DNA of 64,000 nucleotides, from assembly GCF_043195105.1 (NCBI RefSeq), contig NZ_JBAFWO010000002.1. One strand, given 5' to 3'. Shown here one piece after another: positions 34,448 through 42,597 of the stretch. Made by a program: the position numbers and the translations under genes. The notes under the pieces were generated by a model that searched no databases, was not told the origin of the DNA, and saw only the letters and a program-made list of their open reading frames with translations. The stretch comes from NCEH01 sp002257205. Its GTDB lineage: Bacteria > Pseudomonadota > Alphaproteobacteria > Rhizobiales > Xanthobacteraceae. Numbering within the stretch: the first letter of the stretch is position 1; every line of letters starts with the position of its first letter.

Positions 34448-35653
34448 TCAGCCAAGCCGCACATCGCGCCGCGCAAGCACCATGCTGGCCAGAAGCCCGA
34501 CGCCAGCATAACAAATAAGAACGAAAAGCGCAGGCGCCAGTTCGCCGAATGCGGCGCCCCGCCAAAGGCTGGCCTGATAGGCCTCGATCACCCAGGCATT
34601 GGGGGTGATCCAGCCGACGTTTTGCAGCCATGCGGGCATGAGGAAGCGCGGCACCATGCTGCCCCCGATGGCGGAGAGCATCAGCACCGCGAAAGTGGAG
34701 AGAGTCTGTGCCTGCTGACGCGTGCGCGCCGCCGAGGCCAAGGCCAGGGCGAGGCTGGCGGTGGCCGCCGCCGCGGCGACCGTGGTGGCGAGCCAGGTGC
34801 CGAAATGCGGCAGCACCGCCACCCCATAGACCAGTCCAGCGACGGCGAACAGAAGCGCCACCTGCACCACCCCTTGCAGGGTGATGAAGGCGAACTTGCC
34901 GAGCACCATCACGCATGTTCCGCCGGGCATCATGATGATGCGGTCGAAGATGCCGGAACGCCGCTCTTCCACCAGGGAGGCCGCCCCCTGTACCGAGGAG
35001 AAGAGCAGGAACAGCACGGCGATGGCGCCGGCATAATAGGTGACGGTGGGCAGGGCTTTCAGCGAATCCACCGTCTGGCGGGCGAAAAAGTCGCCGCCGC
35101 GCGGCTTTTCGCCCTTGGCCACGCTTTCCGCGCTTGCTTGCAGGGCAAGATCGAATTGTTCGGTCTGCTCGGGGGTGAAGCTGCCGACGATGGACTGCAT
35201 CTGCGCCCCGAGCCGCTGCAGCCCAATCTGCGGCAGGCGCTCGGAAATCACTTCCTGCACATGGGCCATCAGCAATCCCGCCGCCGCCGCCCGGCCGGGA
35301 TCGGCGAGGATCAGGAGCGGCGCCGCATTGCCGCCCGCCGACGGATCGGAGGCGATCACCAGCCCGGCATCGGCGGCGCCGGAGCGCACCGCGTCGCGCA
35401 CGGCGGCCTCGTCCCTGACCGGGACCGCCTGCACCAGCGGGGCATTGTGCAGGGCCAAAAACAGCGCATGGCCGCCTTTGCTGCCGGAGGCATCGGCGAG
35501 CGCGGCCTTCACCGGCGCGTCATCGCCGCTCACCCCGGTGAAAACCGCCGCGAACACCAGGAACATCAGCGGTGGCAGGAGGAAGGTCATCACCAGCGCG
35601 CCCTTGTCGCGCAACAAGGTGAGGCCCATGGCCTTCATGATCGCGCCGATCAT
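34448..35653 (-). CDS. ABC-2 type exporter permease within the carotenoid cluster
   Basis: This 401-residue permease has one N-terminal helix (about 20-40), a long extracytoplasmic domain (about 45-215), then five helices containing the ABC-2 block VEERRSGIFDRIIMMPGG. This is the YhhJ/DrrB/CcmA-partner architecture of drug and lipid exporters. It starts at ATG 35653 overlapping the ATPase stop (ATGA). Location between crtE and crtZ, coupled to crtE through the ATPase, suggests export of an isoprenoid or carotenoid glycoside, but no homologue with that proven function is known to me. Confidence 0.88.
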   Translation of the reverse strand: MIGAIMKAMGLTLLRDKGALVMTFLLPPLMFLVFAAVFTGVSGDDAPVKAALADASGSKGGHALFLALHNAPLVQAVPVRDEAAVRDAVRSGAADAGLVIASDPSAGGNAAPLLILADPGRAAAAGLLMAHVQEVISERLPQIGLQRLGAQMQSIVGSFTPEQTEQFDLALQASAESVAKGEKPRGGDFFARQTVDSLKALPTVTYYAGAIAVLFLLFSSVQGAASLVEERRSGIFDRIIMMPGGTCVMVLGKFAFITLQGVVQVALLFAVAGLVYGVAVLPHFGTWLATTVAAAAATASLALALASAARTRQQAQTLSTFAVLMLSAIGGSMVPRFLMPAWLQNVGWITPNAWVIEAYQASLWRGAAFGELAPALFVLICYAGVGLLASMVLARRDVRLG

Positions 35654-36636
35654 CGCGCCGCCTCGGCCAGCACGTCGGCATAAAGCGCGGCAAGGTCGGG
35701 CTCGCGCACGGAGACTTCGCGCGGCATCACATGGCGCTGCTCGAGGGTGAGCAGAAGATCAGCGAGCGCCCCCGTGCCCGCCGCAAGGCCGCCGGTGTAG
35801 GTGGTGCCGGTCGGATCGCTCTGGAGGGCGAGGGACACGAGATGGGCGCGGGTGTCGCCGTCGGGCGGGTGCGACCAGCGCAGTTCCACCCGCCGCGCCC
35901 CGCCGAAGCGCCGCGCCACGAGCTCGTGCATCGGCCCCTCCAGCGCCACATGGCCGTTGACGAGAATCGCGACACGGTCCGCCACCGCCGCCGCCTGCTC
36001 CAGGTCGTGTGTCACGATCAGCACCGCGAGGCCGCCGGCCGCGAGCGCGCGCAGAAGATCGGCGAAGCCCGCGAGCGCTGCGCGGTCGACGCCCACCGTC
36101 GGCTCGTCCAGCACCAGCAGGGCCGGTTCGCCCACCAAAGCTGCGGCGATATTGGCTCGGCGCTTCCAGCCTCCGGACAGGCGGTCGATGCGCTCGTTCG
36201 CCCGCGCGGCGACGCCGGCGGCTTCCATCACGGCGCCGACCCGCCCGGCGATCTCGGCGCGCGGCATGCCGGCGAGGCGCGCGAAGATGTCGAGATTTTC
36301 CCGCACCGTGAGGCTCGGATAAAGCGCCAGTTCCTGTGGCACCAGGCCGATGCGCCGGCGCGCCTCGCTCAGATGGGCGGCATGTCCCTTCACGCGGACG
36401 GTTCCGTGATCGGGCCGCAGGCGCCCGCAGACGGCGCGGATCAGGGTCGTCTTGCCGGCACCGTTGGGTCCGAGCAGAACCGTGATCTCGCCCGCCGAAA
36501 CCGCGAGCGAGGCGTCGTGCAATACCGCGCGGGTGCCATAGCTGGCACTCACATGGGCCATCTCCAGCACCGGTGTCCTGTGCGCGGCCGCCGGGGCGGG
36601 GCGGGCGGCCAGCCGTGACAGGGCGGGGAAGGTCAC
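35650..36636 (-). CDS. ABC-2 type exporter ATPase within the carotenoid cluster
   Basis: This 328-residue ATPase has Walker A GPNGAGKTT (about 56-64), Q-loop VPQELALYPSLTV, signature LSGGWKRR, Walker B LLVLDEPTVGVD and switch His in THDLEQA. Its C-terminal extension of about 90 residues is typical of CcmA/DrrA-like exporters. It starts at GTG 36636 overlapping the crtE stop (GTGA) and ends overlapping the permease start. The three genes are therefore made in step, which argues against chance adjacency. Confidence 0.92.
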   Translation of the reverse strand: MTFPALSRLAARPAPAAAHRTPVLEMAHVSASYGTRAVLHDASLAVSAGEITVLLGPNGAGKTTLIRAVCGRLRPDHGTVRVKGHAAHLSEARRRIGLVPQELALYPSLTVRENLDIFARLAGMPRAEIAGRVGAVMEAAGVAARANERIDRLSGGWKRRANIAAALVGEPALLVLDEPTVGVDRAALAGFADLLRALAAGGLAVLIVTHDLEQAAAVADRVAILVNGHVALEGPMHELVARRFGGARRVELRWSHPPDGDTRAHLVSLALQSDPTGTTYTGGLAAGTGALADLLLTLEQRHVMPREVSVREPDLAALYADVLAEAAR

Positions 36637-37601
36637 GGCAAAGTGACGCCGGGCAGGCCGCCGAAGGCATGGCGCAGGAAGTCGCGCAGCGGGTCGGCGC
36701 CCTCGCTGCGGCGGGACATGCGGTCGGAGGCGTCCGCCGCGCCGCGCAGATGGCTGTCCAGCAGACCTACCGCGCGCGAGGCGCCGAGCGAGGCGACGAC
36801 GGTGGCCTTGCCTTCGTCCTTGCCGACATCCTTGCCGAGCGCGGCGGCGGTGGATTGCACATCCAGCAGATCGTCGAGGATCTGGTACGCGCGGCCCACG
36901 TGATTGGCGAAATCGCGCAGTGCTTCCCGGTCGTCCGCGCTCGCCTCATGCACAAGGCTGGCGGCCTCCACGGCGGAGGTGAACAGCAGGCCGGTCTTGC
37001 GGCGGTTGACATCCTCGGTGGCGGCAAGGCTGCGCCCCGGCACCGGGCGCAGATCGTCGAACTGCCCGCCGCACAGGCCGAGGGAGCCGACCGCATTGGT
37101 GTAGATGGCGAGGATCTCCACCCGTGCCGGCGCGGGCACGGCGGTAGAGGCGGCGACCACGCCATAGGCGCGGGTCAGCAGGGAGATCGCGGCCAGCACC
37201 GCCACGTCCTCGCCGAATTGCACATGGGTCGCCGGCTGGTTCCGCCGCAGCTTCGCGTCGTCCATGCAGGGCAGATCGTCGATGATGAGGGACGCGGCAT
37301 GGATCATCTCCAGCGCGCAGCCGCAATCGAGGACCGCATGCTCGTCGGCGCCGAGCCGCAGCGCCGCCGACATGGCGAGCAGCGGACGCAGCCGCTTGCC
37401 CGGCGCCAGCAGGATGTGGCGCATGGCGGCGTGCAGCGTCGCGGGATTGGAGGCCGTGGTCGGCAGCAGCAAGCCCAGGCGCCGGTCCACCACCGAACGC
37501 AGATAGCTCAGATCCGGCGTACGCTCGGTAGCGAGCGCCGTCGCGGACCCGCCCTCGACGGCATGCAGCACTTCGCCGTCCCGGGATTTGCCGTGGGTCA
37601 T
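36633..37601 (-). CDS. crtE: Geranylgeranyl diphosphate synthase
   Basis: This 322-residue trans-prenyl synthase makes C20 GGPP for crtB. First Asp-rich motif DDLPCMDD is at 108-115 and the second, DDLLD, at 243-247; GKRLRP (about 69-74) precedes the first. The ATG at 37601 follows AGGAAGGG; the longer frame to 37676 adds an unconserved leader. It is divergent from idi with 139 bp between. FPP synthase is the alternative, but the cluster favours GGPP. Confidence 0.93.
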   Translation of the reverse strand: MTHGKSRDGEVLHAVEGGSATALATERTPDLSYLRSVVDRRLGLLLPTTASNPATLHAAMRHILLAPGKRLRPLLAMSAALRLGADEHAVLDCGCALEMIHAASLIIDDLPCMDDAKLRRNQPATHVQFGEDVAVLAAISLLTRAYGVVAASTAVPAPARVEILAIYTNAVGSLGLCGGQFDDLRPVPGRSLAATEDVNRRKTGLLFTSAVEAASLVHEASADDREALRDFANHVGRAYQILDDLLDVQSTAAALGKDVGKDEGKATVVASLGASRAVGLLDSHLRGAADASDRMSRRSEGADPLRDFLRHAFGGLPGVTLP

Positions 37602-37710
37602 CAGGCCGGCCCTTCCTCGCTCTTCCGCCCGCGTGGCCCCTGCGGGGCGGGCTCGGCAGATTCCATGCGCTTGCATGATGTTAGATCAGACCCTAGAACC
37701 CTTGAAGGTG

Positions 37711-37724
37711 GCTTGCTGTCAAGC
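37711..37724. promoter_or_regulatory. Small inverted repeat in crtE-idi intergenic region
   Basis: GCTTG-CTGT-CAAGC is a 5-4-5 inverted repeat 16 bases before the idi start, in the only divergent promoter region of the crtE/idi side. It is short, so it is only a candidate regulator site. Confidence 0.3.
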
Positions 37725-37740
37725 AGAAGAGATTGACGCG

Positions 37741-38775
37741 ATGAACGCGGAAAGCGAGATCCAGCGCCGCAAACAAGACCACATAGACATCGTGATGGCG
37801 AACGGGCGTGCCTTATCCAGTGCAAAAACCGGTTTCGAAAGCCTGGTTTTCGAGCACTGCGCGCTGCCTGAACTGCATCTGGACGATGTGGATCTCGCAA
37901 CGACGTTCCTTTCGCGTCCGCTCGCGGCGCCTCTGCTTATTTCTTCGATGACCGGCGGGCCGGCGGCGGCGGGGCTGATCAATCGCCATCTGGCGGAGGC
38001 GGCGCAGCATCTGCGCATCGCCCTCGGCGTCGGCTCCCAGCGCGTGGTGCTGGAGGGCGGGGCGGCGGCCGGGCTCGATTCCGGGCTACGCCGGATCGCA
38101 CCGGACATTCCCCTGTTTGCCAATCTGGGCGCGGCCCAGCTCGCGTGCGGCTACGGGCTCGACGAGGCGCGACGGGCTGTGGACATGGTCGAGGCGGATG
38201 CGCTGATCCTGCACCTCAACCCGTTGCAGGAGGCGATCCAGACCGGAGGCGATCGCGATTGGCGCGGGCTGCTGGAGCGGATCGGCGTGCTGGCGCGTGC
38301 CCTGCCGGCTCCCGTGATTGTGAAGGAAGTAGGCTTCGGAATCTCCGCCGATCTCGCCCGCCGGCTTGTGGATAACGGGGTGGCCGCGATCGATGTCGCG
38401 GGTGCCGGCGGCACGAACTGGGCGCTCGTGGAAGGCGAACGCGGCACCGGCACCCAGCGCGCCGTGGCTGCCGCCTTCGCCGGCTGGGGCATCCCCACCG
38501 CGCGCGCGCTCGCCGAGGTGCGCGCGGCGTGTCCGCAGGTGCCTTTGATCGCCTCGGGCGGGCTGAAGGACGGCGTCGACGTGGCGAAAGCGATCCGCCT
38601 TGGCGCGGATCTCGCGGGGCAGGCGGCGGGGGTTCTCTCCTCCGCCGTATTGTCGAGCGAGGCGGTGGTGGCGCATTTCGAGGTGATCATCGCGCAATTG
38701 CGCATCGCCTGCTTCTGCACCGGATCACGCGACCTTGCCGCCCTGCGCACCGCGCGGCTGCTGCCGGCCGGTTAG
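37741..38775 (+). CDS. fni: Isopentenyl-diphosphate delta-isomerase, type II (FMN)
   Basis: This 344-residue FMN/NADPH-dependent IPP isomerase balances IPP and DMAPP for the carotenoid pathway. It has RKQDHI (about 7-12), SSMTGG, ALGVGSQR, HLNPLQEAIQ, VKEVGFGIS and IASGGLKDGVD, as in type II enzymes. The ATG at 37741 gives the canonical start MNAESEIQRRKQDH; longer frames run into the divergent crtE. Type II idi next to crt genes is common in alphaproteobacteria and Pantoea. Confidence 0.95.
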   Translation: MNAESEIQRRKQDHIDIVMANGRALSSAKTGFESLVFEHCALPELHLDDVDLATTFLSRPLAAPLLISSMTGGPAAAGLINRHLAEAAQHLRIALGVGSQRVVLEGGAAAGLDSGLRRIAPDIPLFANLGAAQLACGYGLDEARRAVDMVEADALILHLNPLQEAIQTGGDRDWRGLLERIGVLARALPAPVIVKEVGFGISADLARRLVDNGVAAIDVAGAGGTNWALVEGERGTGTQRAVAAAFAGWGIPTARALAEVRAACPQVPLIASGGLKDGVDVAKAIRLGADLAGQAAGVLSSAVLSSEAVVAHFEVIIAQLRIACFCTGSRDLAALRTARLLPAG

Positions 38776-38798
38776 GACGCGGGCGGCAGCCATCTGCG

Positions 38799-39593
38799 TC
38801 ACGGCATGTATTGGCCGCCGTTCACCTCCACCACCTGCCCGGTCACATAGCCGCTCGCCGCCGCCGAGGCGAGATAGAGGAAGGTGCCGACGCATTCGTC
38901 CGGTACGCCCAGCCGGCCCATGGGGATGGTGGCCTGCATGGCGCTCATCTGCGCCGGTGTGGAATAGCGGTCGTGGAACGGGGTCTCGATGACACCGGGG
39001 GACACGGCATTCACGCGGATGCCGGTCTGCGCCAATTCCTTGGCCCAGCCGTGGGTGGCGGTGGAGATGAAGCCTTTGGCCGCCGCATAGAGCACCGATC
39101 CGCCCGCCCCGCCGTGGCGCGCGGCGATGGAAGACACATTGATGATCGCCCCGCCGCGCCCCTGGGCGAGCATCAGCGGCACCGCCTGGTGCATGAACGC
39201 CACCACATGCCGCACGTTGAGATCGAGCACGGCATCATAAAGCTCATCGCTATATTCGCCGATCGGCACGCGCTTCACGAGCCCGCCGGCATTGTTCACC
39301 AGCACGTCGAGGCCGCCGAACGCCTCCAGCGTGGCGGCGAGGATGGCGGCGGGCGCCTCGCGGCGGGTGACGTCGCCGCCCACCAGCACAGCTTCGCCGC
39401 CGGCCGCGCGCACACGCTCCGCCACCTGTTCGGCCTTATCACGGCTGGCGTTGTAATGGACCGCGACGCGCGCGCCGCTGCGGCCGAAGCCCTCGGCGGC
39501 GGCGGCGCCGAGCCCGGTGCTGGCGCCGGTGATGAGCACCGCCTTGCCCTTGAGATCGGGGAAGACGGGAAGGGCAAGCTGGGTCGCTGTCAT
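38799..39593 (-). CDS. Short-chain dehydrogenase/reductase
   Basis: This 264-residue classical SDR has TGASTGLG (22-29), LVNNAGG, INVSSIAARHGG (S155), Y169 and K173, and a C-terminal GQVVEVNGGQY. HYNAS after the second strand suggests NADP preference. It is grouped with a GntR regulator (99 bp upstream) and close to a KdgF-like cupin. In uronate pathways such SDRs reduce 4-deoxy-L-erythro-5-hexoseulose uronate; that assignment is inference from context. Confidence 0.82.
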   Translation of the reverse strand: MTATQLALPVFPDLKGKAVLITGASTGLGAAAAEGFGRSGARVAVHYNASRDKAEQVAERVRAAGGEAVLVGGDVTRREAPAAILAATLEAFGGLDVLVNNAGGLVKRVPIGEYSDELYDAVLDLNVRHVVAFMHQAVPLMLAQGRGGAIINVSSIAARHGGAGGSVLYAAAKGFISTATHGWAKELAQTGIRVNAVSPGVIETPFHDRYSTPAQMSAMQATIPMGRLGVPDECVGTFLYLASAAASGYVTGQVVEVNGGQYMP

Positions 39594-39692
39594 GAAAAGC
39601 TCCTGAGGAAAGGGGCCGGCGGAGGCTGGCGCGGGGACTTAAGACGACCTCTGAAACCCGCGGTCTGGGTGAAGCGGAGCGTACTTTATGGG

Positions 39693-40574
39693 CTATGAGG
39701 CCCTTTTCCTGGCAGCGGCCGCTGCCTTGCTCCGGCGCGGCGCAGGCTCCGGCGGGTGAAGGTCGCAATGCAACTGCGGTTCGGGTTCGCTCGACTGGGG
39801 CGGCGGCTCCGGGGCAAGCGGCGATTCCTCGAAATAGGTGGGATAGGCTTGCACCAGCGCCGCCACCGACGGCAGCACCTTGCCGAGATGGACGAGCATC
39901 GCCTTCTCCGCCGCGTCGGGATCGCCGGAGGCAATGGCGTCTATGATGGCGGCGTGGTCGGACAAGACCATGGCCCGGCGCCCCGGCTGGGGCAGGGAGA
40001 GGATACGGCAGCGGTCCACATGGGCCTTTTCCTGCCGCACCACGCGCCACAGATTGGGATGGCCCGCGATTTCCGAAATCGTCTGGTGGAAGCTTTCGTC
40101 GGCGGCGTGGAAGGCGGCGAGGCGGCCGGCTTCGTGCAGCGCATGCTGCTCCACCAGCAGGCCACGCAGGACGGCGATTTCGTCTGCGCCGGCGCATGCC
40201 GCGGCCGCCCGCACGGCGGCGCGCTCCAGCGCCTCGCGGATCATCATGGCGTCGCGCATGGCGGGAACGGAGATGCGCGAGACGAAGGTGCCGTACTGCG
40301 GAAAGATATCAACCAACCGCTCGTCTGCCAGCTTCAGCAGCGCCTCGCGCACCGGCGTGCGGCTGACCCCGCAGGCAAGCGCGATCTGCTTTTCCTGGAG
40401 CAGCGCGCCGGGGGGAATGTCCATGCCGACGATCTGCTCGCGCAGCACGCCATGGATGCGCGCGGAGGCGGGAATCGCTCGCACGCTTCTGCCTGGGCCG
40501 GCGATTTTCACGCCCTTCTGCCGCCTCGCTCGGCGCGCCGTCGCCACTTTCACTTCCTCTCCGAGACAGTGCAT
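39693..40574 (-). CDS. GntR-family transcriptional regulator (FadR subfamily)
   Basis: This 293-residue regulator has an N-terminal winged helix (about 40-100; LQEKQIALACGVSRTPVREALLKL) and a C-terminal all-helical FCD domain with metal-type His (FHQTISEIAGHPNL, SDHAAIIDAI). The C-terminal 45 residues are Pro/Glu/Arg-rich and probably disordered. ATG 40574 has AGGAAA at good spacing; ATG 40592 has none. It probably controls the adjacent SDR and cupin genes and itself. Confidence 0.87.
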   Translation of the reverse strand: MHCLGEEVKVATARRARRQKGVKIAGPGRSVRAIPASARIHGVLREQIVGMDIPPGALLQEKQIALACGVSRTPVREALLKLADERLVDIFPQYGTFVSRISVPAMRDAMMIREALERAAVRAAAACAGADEIAVLRGLLVEQHALHEAGRLAAFHAADESFHQTISEIAGHPNLWRVVRQEKAHVDRCRILSLPQPGRRAMVLSDHAAIIDAIASGDPDAAEKAMLVHLGKVLPSVAALVQAYPTYFEESPLAPEPPPQSSEPEPQLHCDLHPPEPAPRRSKAAAAARKRAS

Positions 40575-40592
40575 CGGCTTTCCTGGAGGCAT

Positions 40593-40926
40593 CCGGGGGC
40601 CGTTTTTCTTCCCTAATATATTAGCATATCATCCTGTCAACACCGCCACTCCGTAGGGCGGCATGGCGTTCTGAGCCGGCGAGACGGCCGCAAGGAGGAC
40701 GTAGCGCGTGCCTTGCGCCCTGGCGTGGGCCCACGGTGGTGCCGCGCTATTTCGCCCGCGCTCCGTGCTCCGTGCGGCGCTCCTCGCCCCCGCTGTCGCC
40801 AATTATGTGCACGACGTCGCGCGGCCGGTGGATGGCGGCCGGCGGGCGCGCTAAACCGTTTTAAACCATTGACGGATCGTGAATGGAGCCGCGTGGTCCG
40901 TGGTTGCGGTTCGGAAGGAGCATGTC
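40593..40926. other. 334-bp intergenic region with 12-bp palindrome
   Basis: No credible gene. It contains CTAATATATTAG at 40613-40624, a perfect palindrome in an A/T-rich patch 39 bases before the GntR start, and a good AAGGAG site before the cupin start. Promoters for both divergent genes should be here. Confidence 0.55.
40613..40624. promoter_or_regulatory. Candidate GntR operator
   Basis: CTAATATATTAG is a perfect 12-base palindrome in the divergent GntR/cupin promoter region, where an autoregulatory FCD-type GntR protein would be expected to bind. Confidence 0.45.
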
Positions 40927-41277
40927 ATGTCGCAGGAAAAGGGGGCGGTGTTCGCCTTCGCCGCACAGGTTCCGGTCGAGGTGGTGGATGACATCGTCCA
41001 GCGCCAGATCCTCACCTATAATGACGAGATCATGGTGGTGCGGGTGATCTTCACCCGGCCCGGCCCTGGCGGGGCGCCGCACAGCCATCCCCATGTGCAG
41101 GTGACGAGCGTGGAAAGCGGCGTGTTCGAGATCACCATCGACGGCCGCACCGCGCGGCTCTCGGCCGGAGACAGCTTCTACGTGCCATCGGACGTGCATC
41201 ATTGCGCCGTCTGCATCGAGCCCGGCGTATTGATCGACGTGTTTACGCCCATGCGCGGGGATTTCGTCGGCGCCTGA
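40927..41277 (+). CDS. Cupin protein, KdgF-like
   Basis: This 116-residue single-domain cupin has metal-ligand set GAPHSHPHVQVTSVESG (three His plus Gln) and the second motif PSDVHHCAV, ending GVLIDVFTPMRGDF. That C-terminal pattern is characteristic of KdgF, the small cupin that helps linearise 4,5-unsaturated uronates from pectin and alginate. AAGGAG precedes ATG 40927. It lies beside a GntR regulator and an SDR. No lyase or kdg kinase is present, so a different sugar-acid substrate is possible. Confidence 0.75.
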   Translation: MSQEKGAVFAFAAQVPVEVVDDIVQRQILTYNDEIMVVRVIFTRPGPGGAPHSHPHVQVTSVESGVFEITIDGRTARLSAGDSFYVPSDVHHCAVCIEPGVLIDVFTPMRGDFVGA

Positions 41278-41289
41278 GGCGGCCGCGGA

Positions 41290-42597
41290 TCAGGGCACGA
41301 GCTTGAGTGGCACCGCCACGAGCGCGCGCAAGGTTCGCACGCGCCCGCCGTTCGTCTGGGTGAGAAACCGAACGAACAGCAGGTCGGCGGTTTCTCCCAC
41401 CGTGCCGAAATCGCGGTCGGCGCTGGTGTCGTCGATGAGCGAGGGGTAGCCGGCGCGGGCACCTTCCGCCTCGCGGTCGCCGCGCAGCGCCACAGGCAGC
41501 AGCAAGCGCGGTTGCGACCATGAGATCAGATCCTGCGACTGGACGGTGAAGAAGCCTGCTTCGGCCGTGCCATCCGGTCCGCGCCGTCGATGCTGGAACA
41601 CCGCGACGAAGGTGCCGGTGGCGGGGTGCAGGACCAAACCGCGAATCGCGGGAAGCCCCCGGGGGCCGATGCGATCGCAGTCCGTGGTGCGAACGTGCCA
41701 GCCATCCGCCATGCGATCCGCGAGGGCGGCGAAGCCTCCGTTCGTGAGAACCTCCCAATGGTCGATGTTACCGCCCCTGGCACGCACGAGGCAATTGCGC
41801 GATTGGCGGGCATTGGCGTCGCGTCGCCAGACGATGGAATAGAGGTCGCCCTTGAAGGGCACGATATTGGTTGCGGAGATGAAGCCTGCCGGGTTTTTCA
41901 CTTGTGCCGAATAGGCCTCCGGCGGCGGCATCAAGGCATGCTTCGGCGGCGGGGCGCTGTTGGTGAAGCTACGTCCGCCGTCGTGCGAGACGAGAGCCAC
42001 GAGGCCGTTGCGCCAGCAGTCCGTGCGCGCCGGTCCGGCGGCGCAGACCGTGCCGTGGCGATAGGGGATGAAACTGGCGCTGGCGAGGGCGAAGACATTG
42101 ACGCCGTCGCGCGTGTGGAAGGCATGCAGCCAGGTGCGATCATCCAGCAATTGCGGATTGGCCTTCCCCTTCGCCGCGAAGCGCACGGCGCAGTCGCGCG
42201 CGAGGTGGTCGATGTCCGGTCCCACGAACGCGCGATTGCGGAAATTGGGTGCGAACAGAACCATCTGGCCCTGCGCATCGCGAAATGCCCGTGCCGGCGC
42301 GTCCGGCAGGTCGGATGCATCGCACGCCTGCGTGCGCTGGTCGAAGATGAGCCGCTCCGGCCCCGCCACAACGAGATCGAGCGCCAGGGCTGCCGGCGCA
42401 AACGTCGGCATGCACAAGGCGAGAACCGCCGTCCGCCATGCCGCGCGAACCGCCGACGCGGAGTCCGGAAATAGCCGGAGCAGGGAGGACCGCAGTGCCT
42501 TACTCCGCCGCGACCAGCGCAGGCGCTTCGGCTTCCAGCCGGTGGGCCATGTTGTTCTCCTCCAGGAATGCCTTGAGATCCTGGAAGCGAGCGGCAT
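41290..42597 (-). CDS. Secreted Asp-box (BNR-like) beta-propeller protein, unknown
   Basis: This reading gives 435 residues. A hydrophobic segment and Ala-x-Ala site (PAALA, about residue 73) look like a late signal peptide, so the true start is probably downstream of 42597, at a non-ATG codon near the end of the overlapping gene. The mature part has an Asp-box-like SHDGGRSF and repeated W/F-containing strands, as in sialidase-type propellers. No full catalytic set is recognised. It ends the minus-strand glycan operon, so it may bind or trim the glycan. Start and function are uncertain. Confidence 0.6.
   Translation of the reverse strand: MPLASRISRHSWRRTTWPTGWKPKRLRWSRRSKALRSSLLRLFPDSASAVRAAWRTAVLALCMPTFAPAALALDLVVAGPERLIFDQRTQACDASDLPDAPARAFRDAQGQMVLFAPNFRNRAFVGPDIDHLARDCAVRFAAKGKANPQLLDDRTWLHAFHTRDGVNVFALASASFIPYRHGTVCAAGPARTDCWRNGLVALVSHDGGRSFTNSAPPPKHALMPPPEAYSAQVKNPAGFISATNIVPFKGDLYSIVWRRDANARQSRNCLVRARGGNIDHWEVLTNGGFAALADRMADGWHVRTTDCDRIGPRGLPAIRGLVLHPATGTFVAVFQHRRRGPDGTAEAGFFTVQSQDLISWSQPRLLLPVALRGDREAEGARAGYPSLIDDTSADRDFGTVGETADLLFVRFLTQTNGGRVRTLRALVAVPLKLVP

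Noticed and set aside
34094..35683. 529-residue plus-strand ORF antisense to the ABC permease
   Set aside because: Its composition (His/Gln/Gly/Arg-rich) is typical of the complementary strand of a GC-rich gene; the minus strand carries clear ABC-2 permease features.
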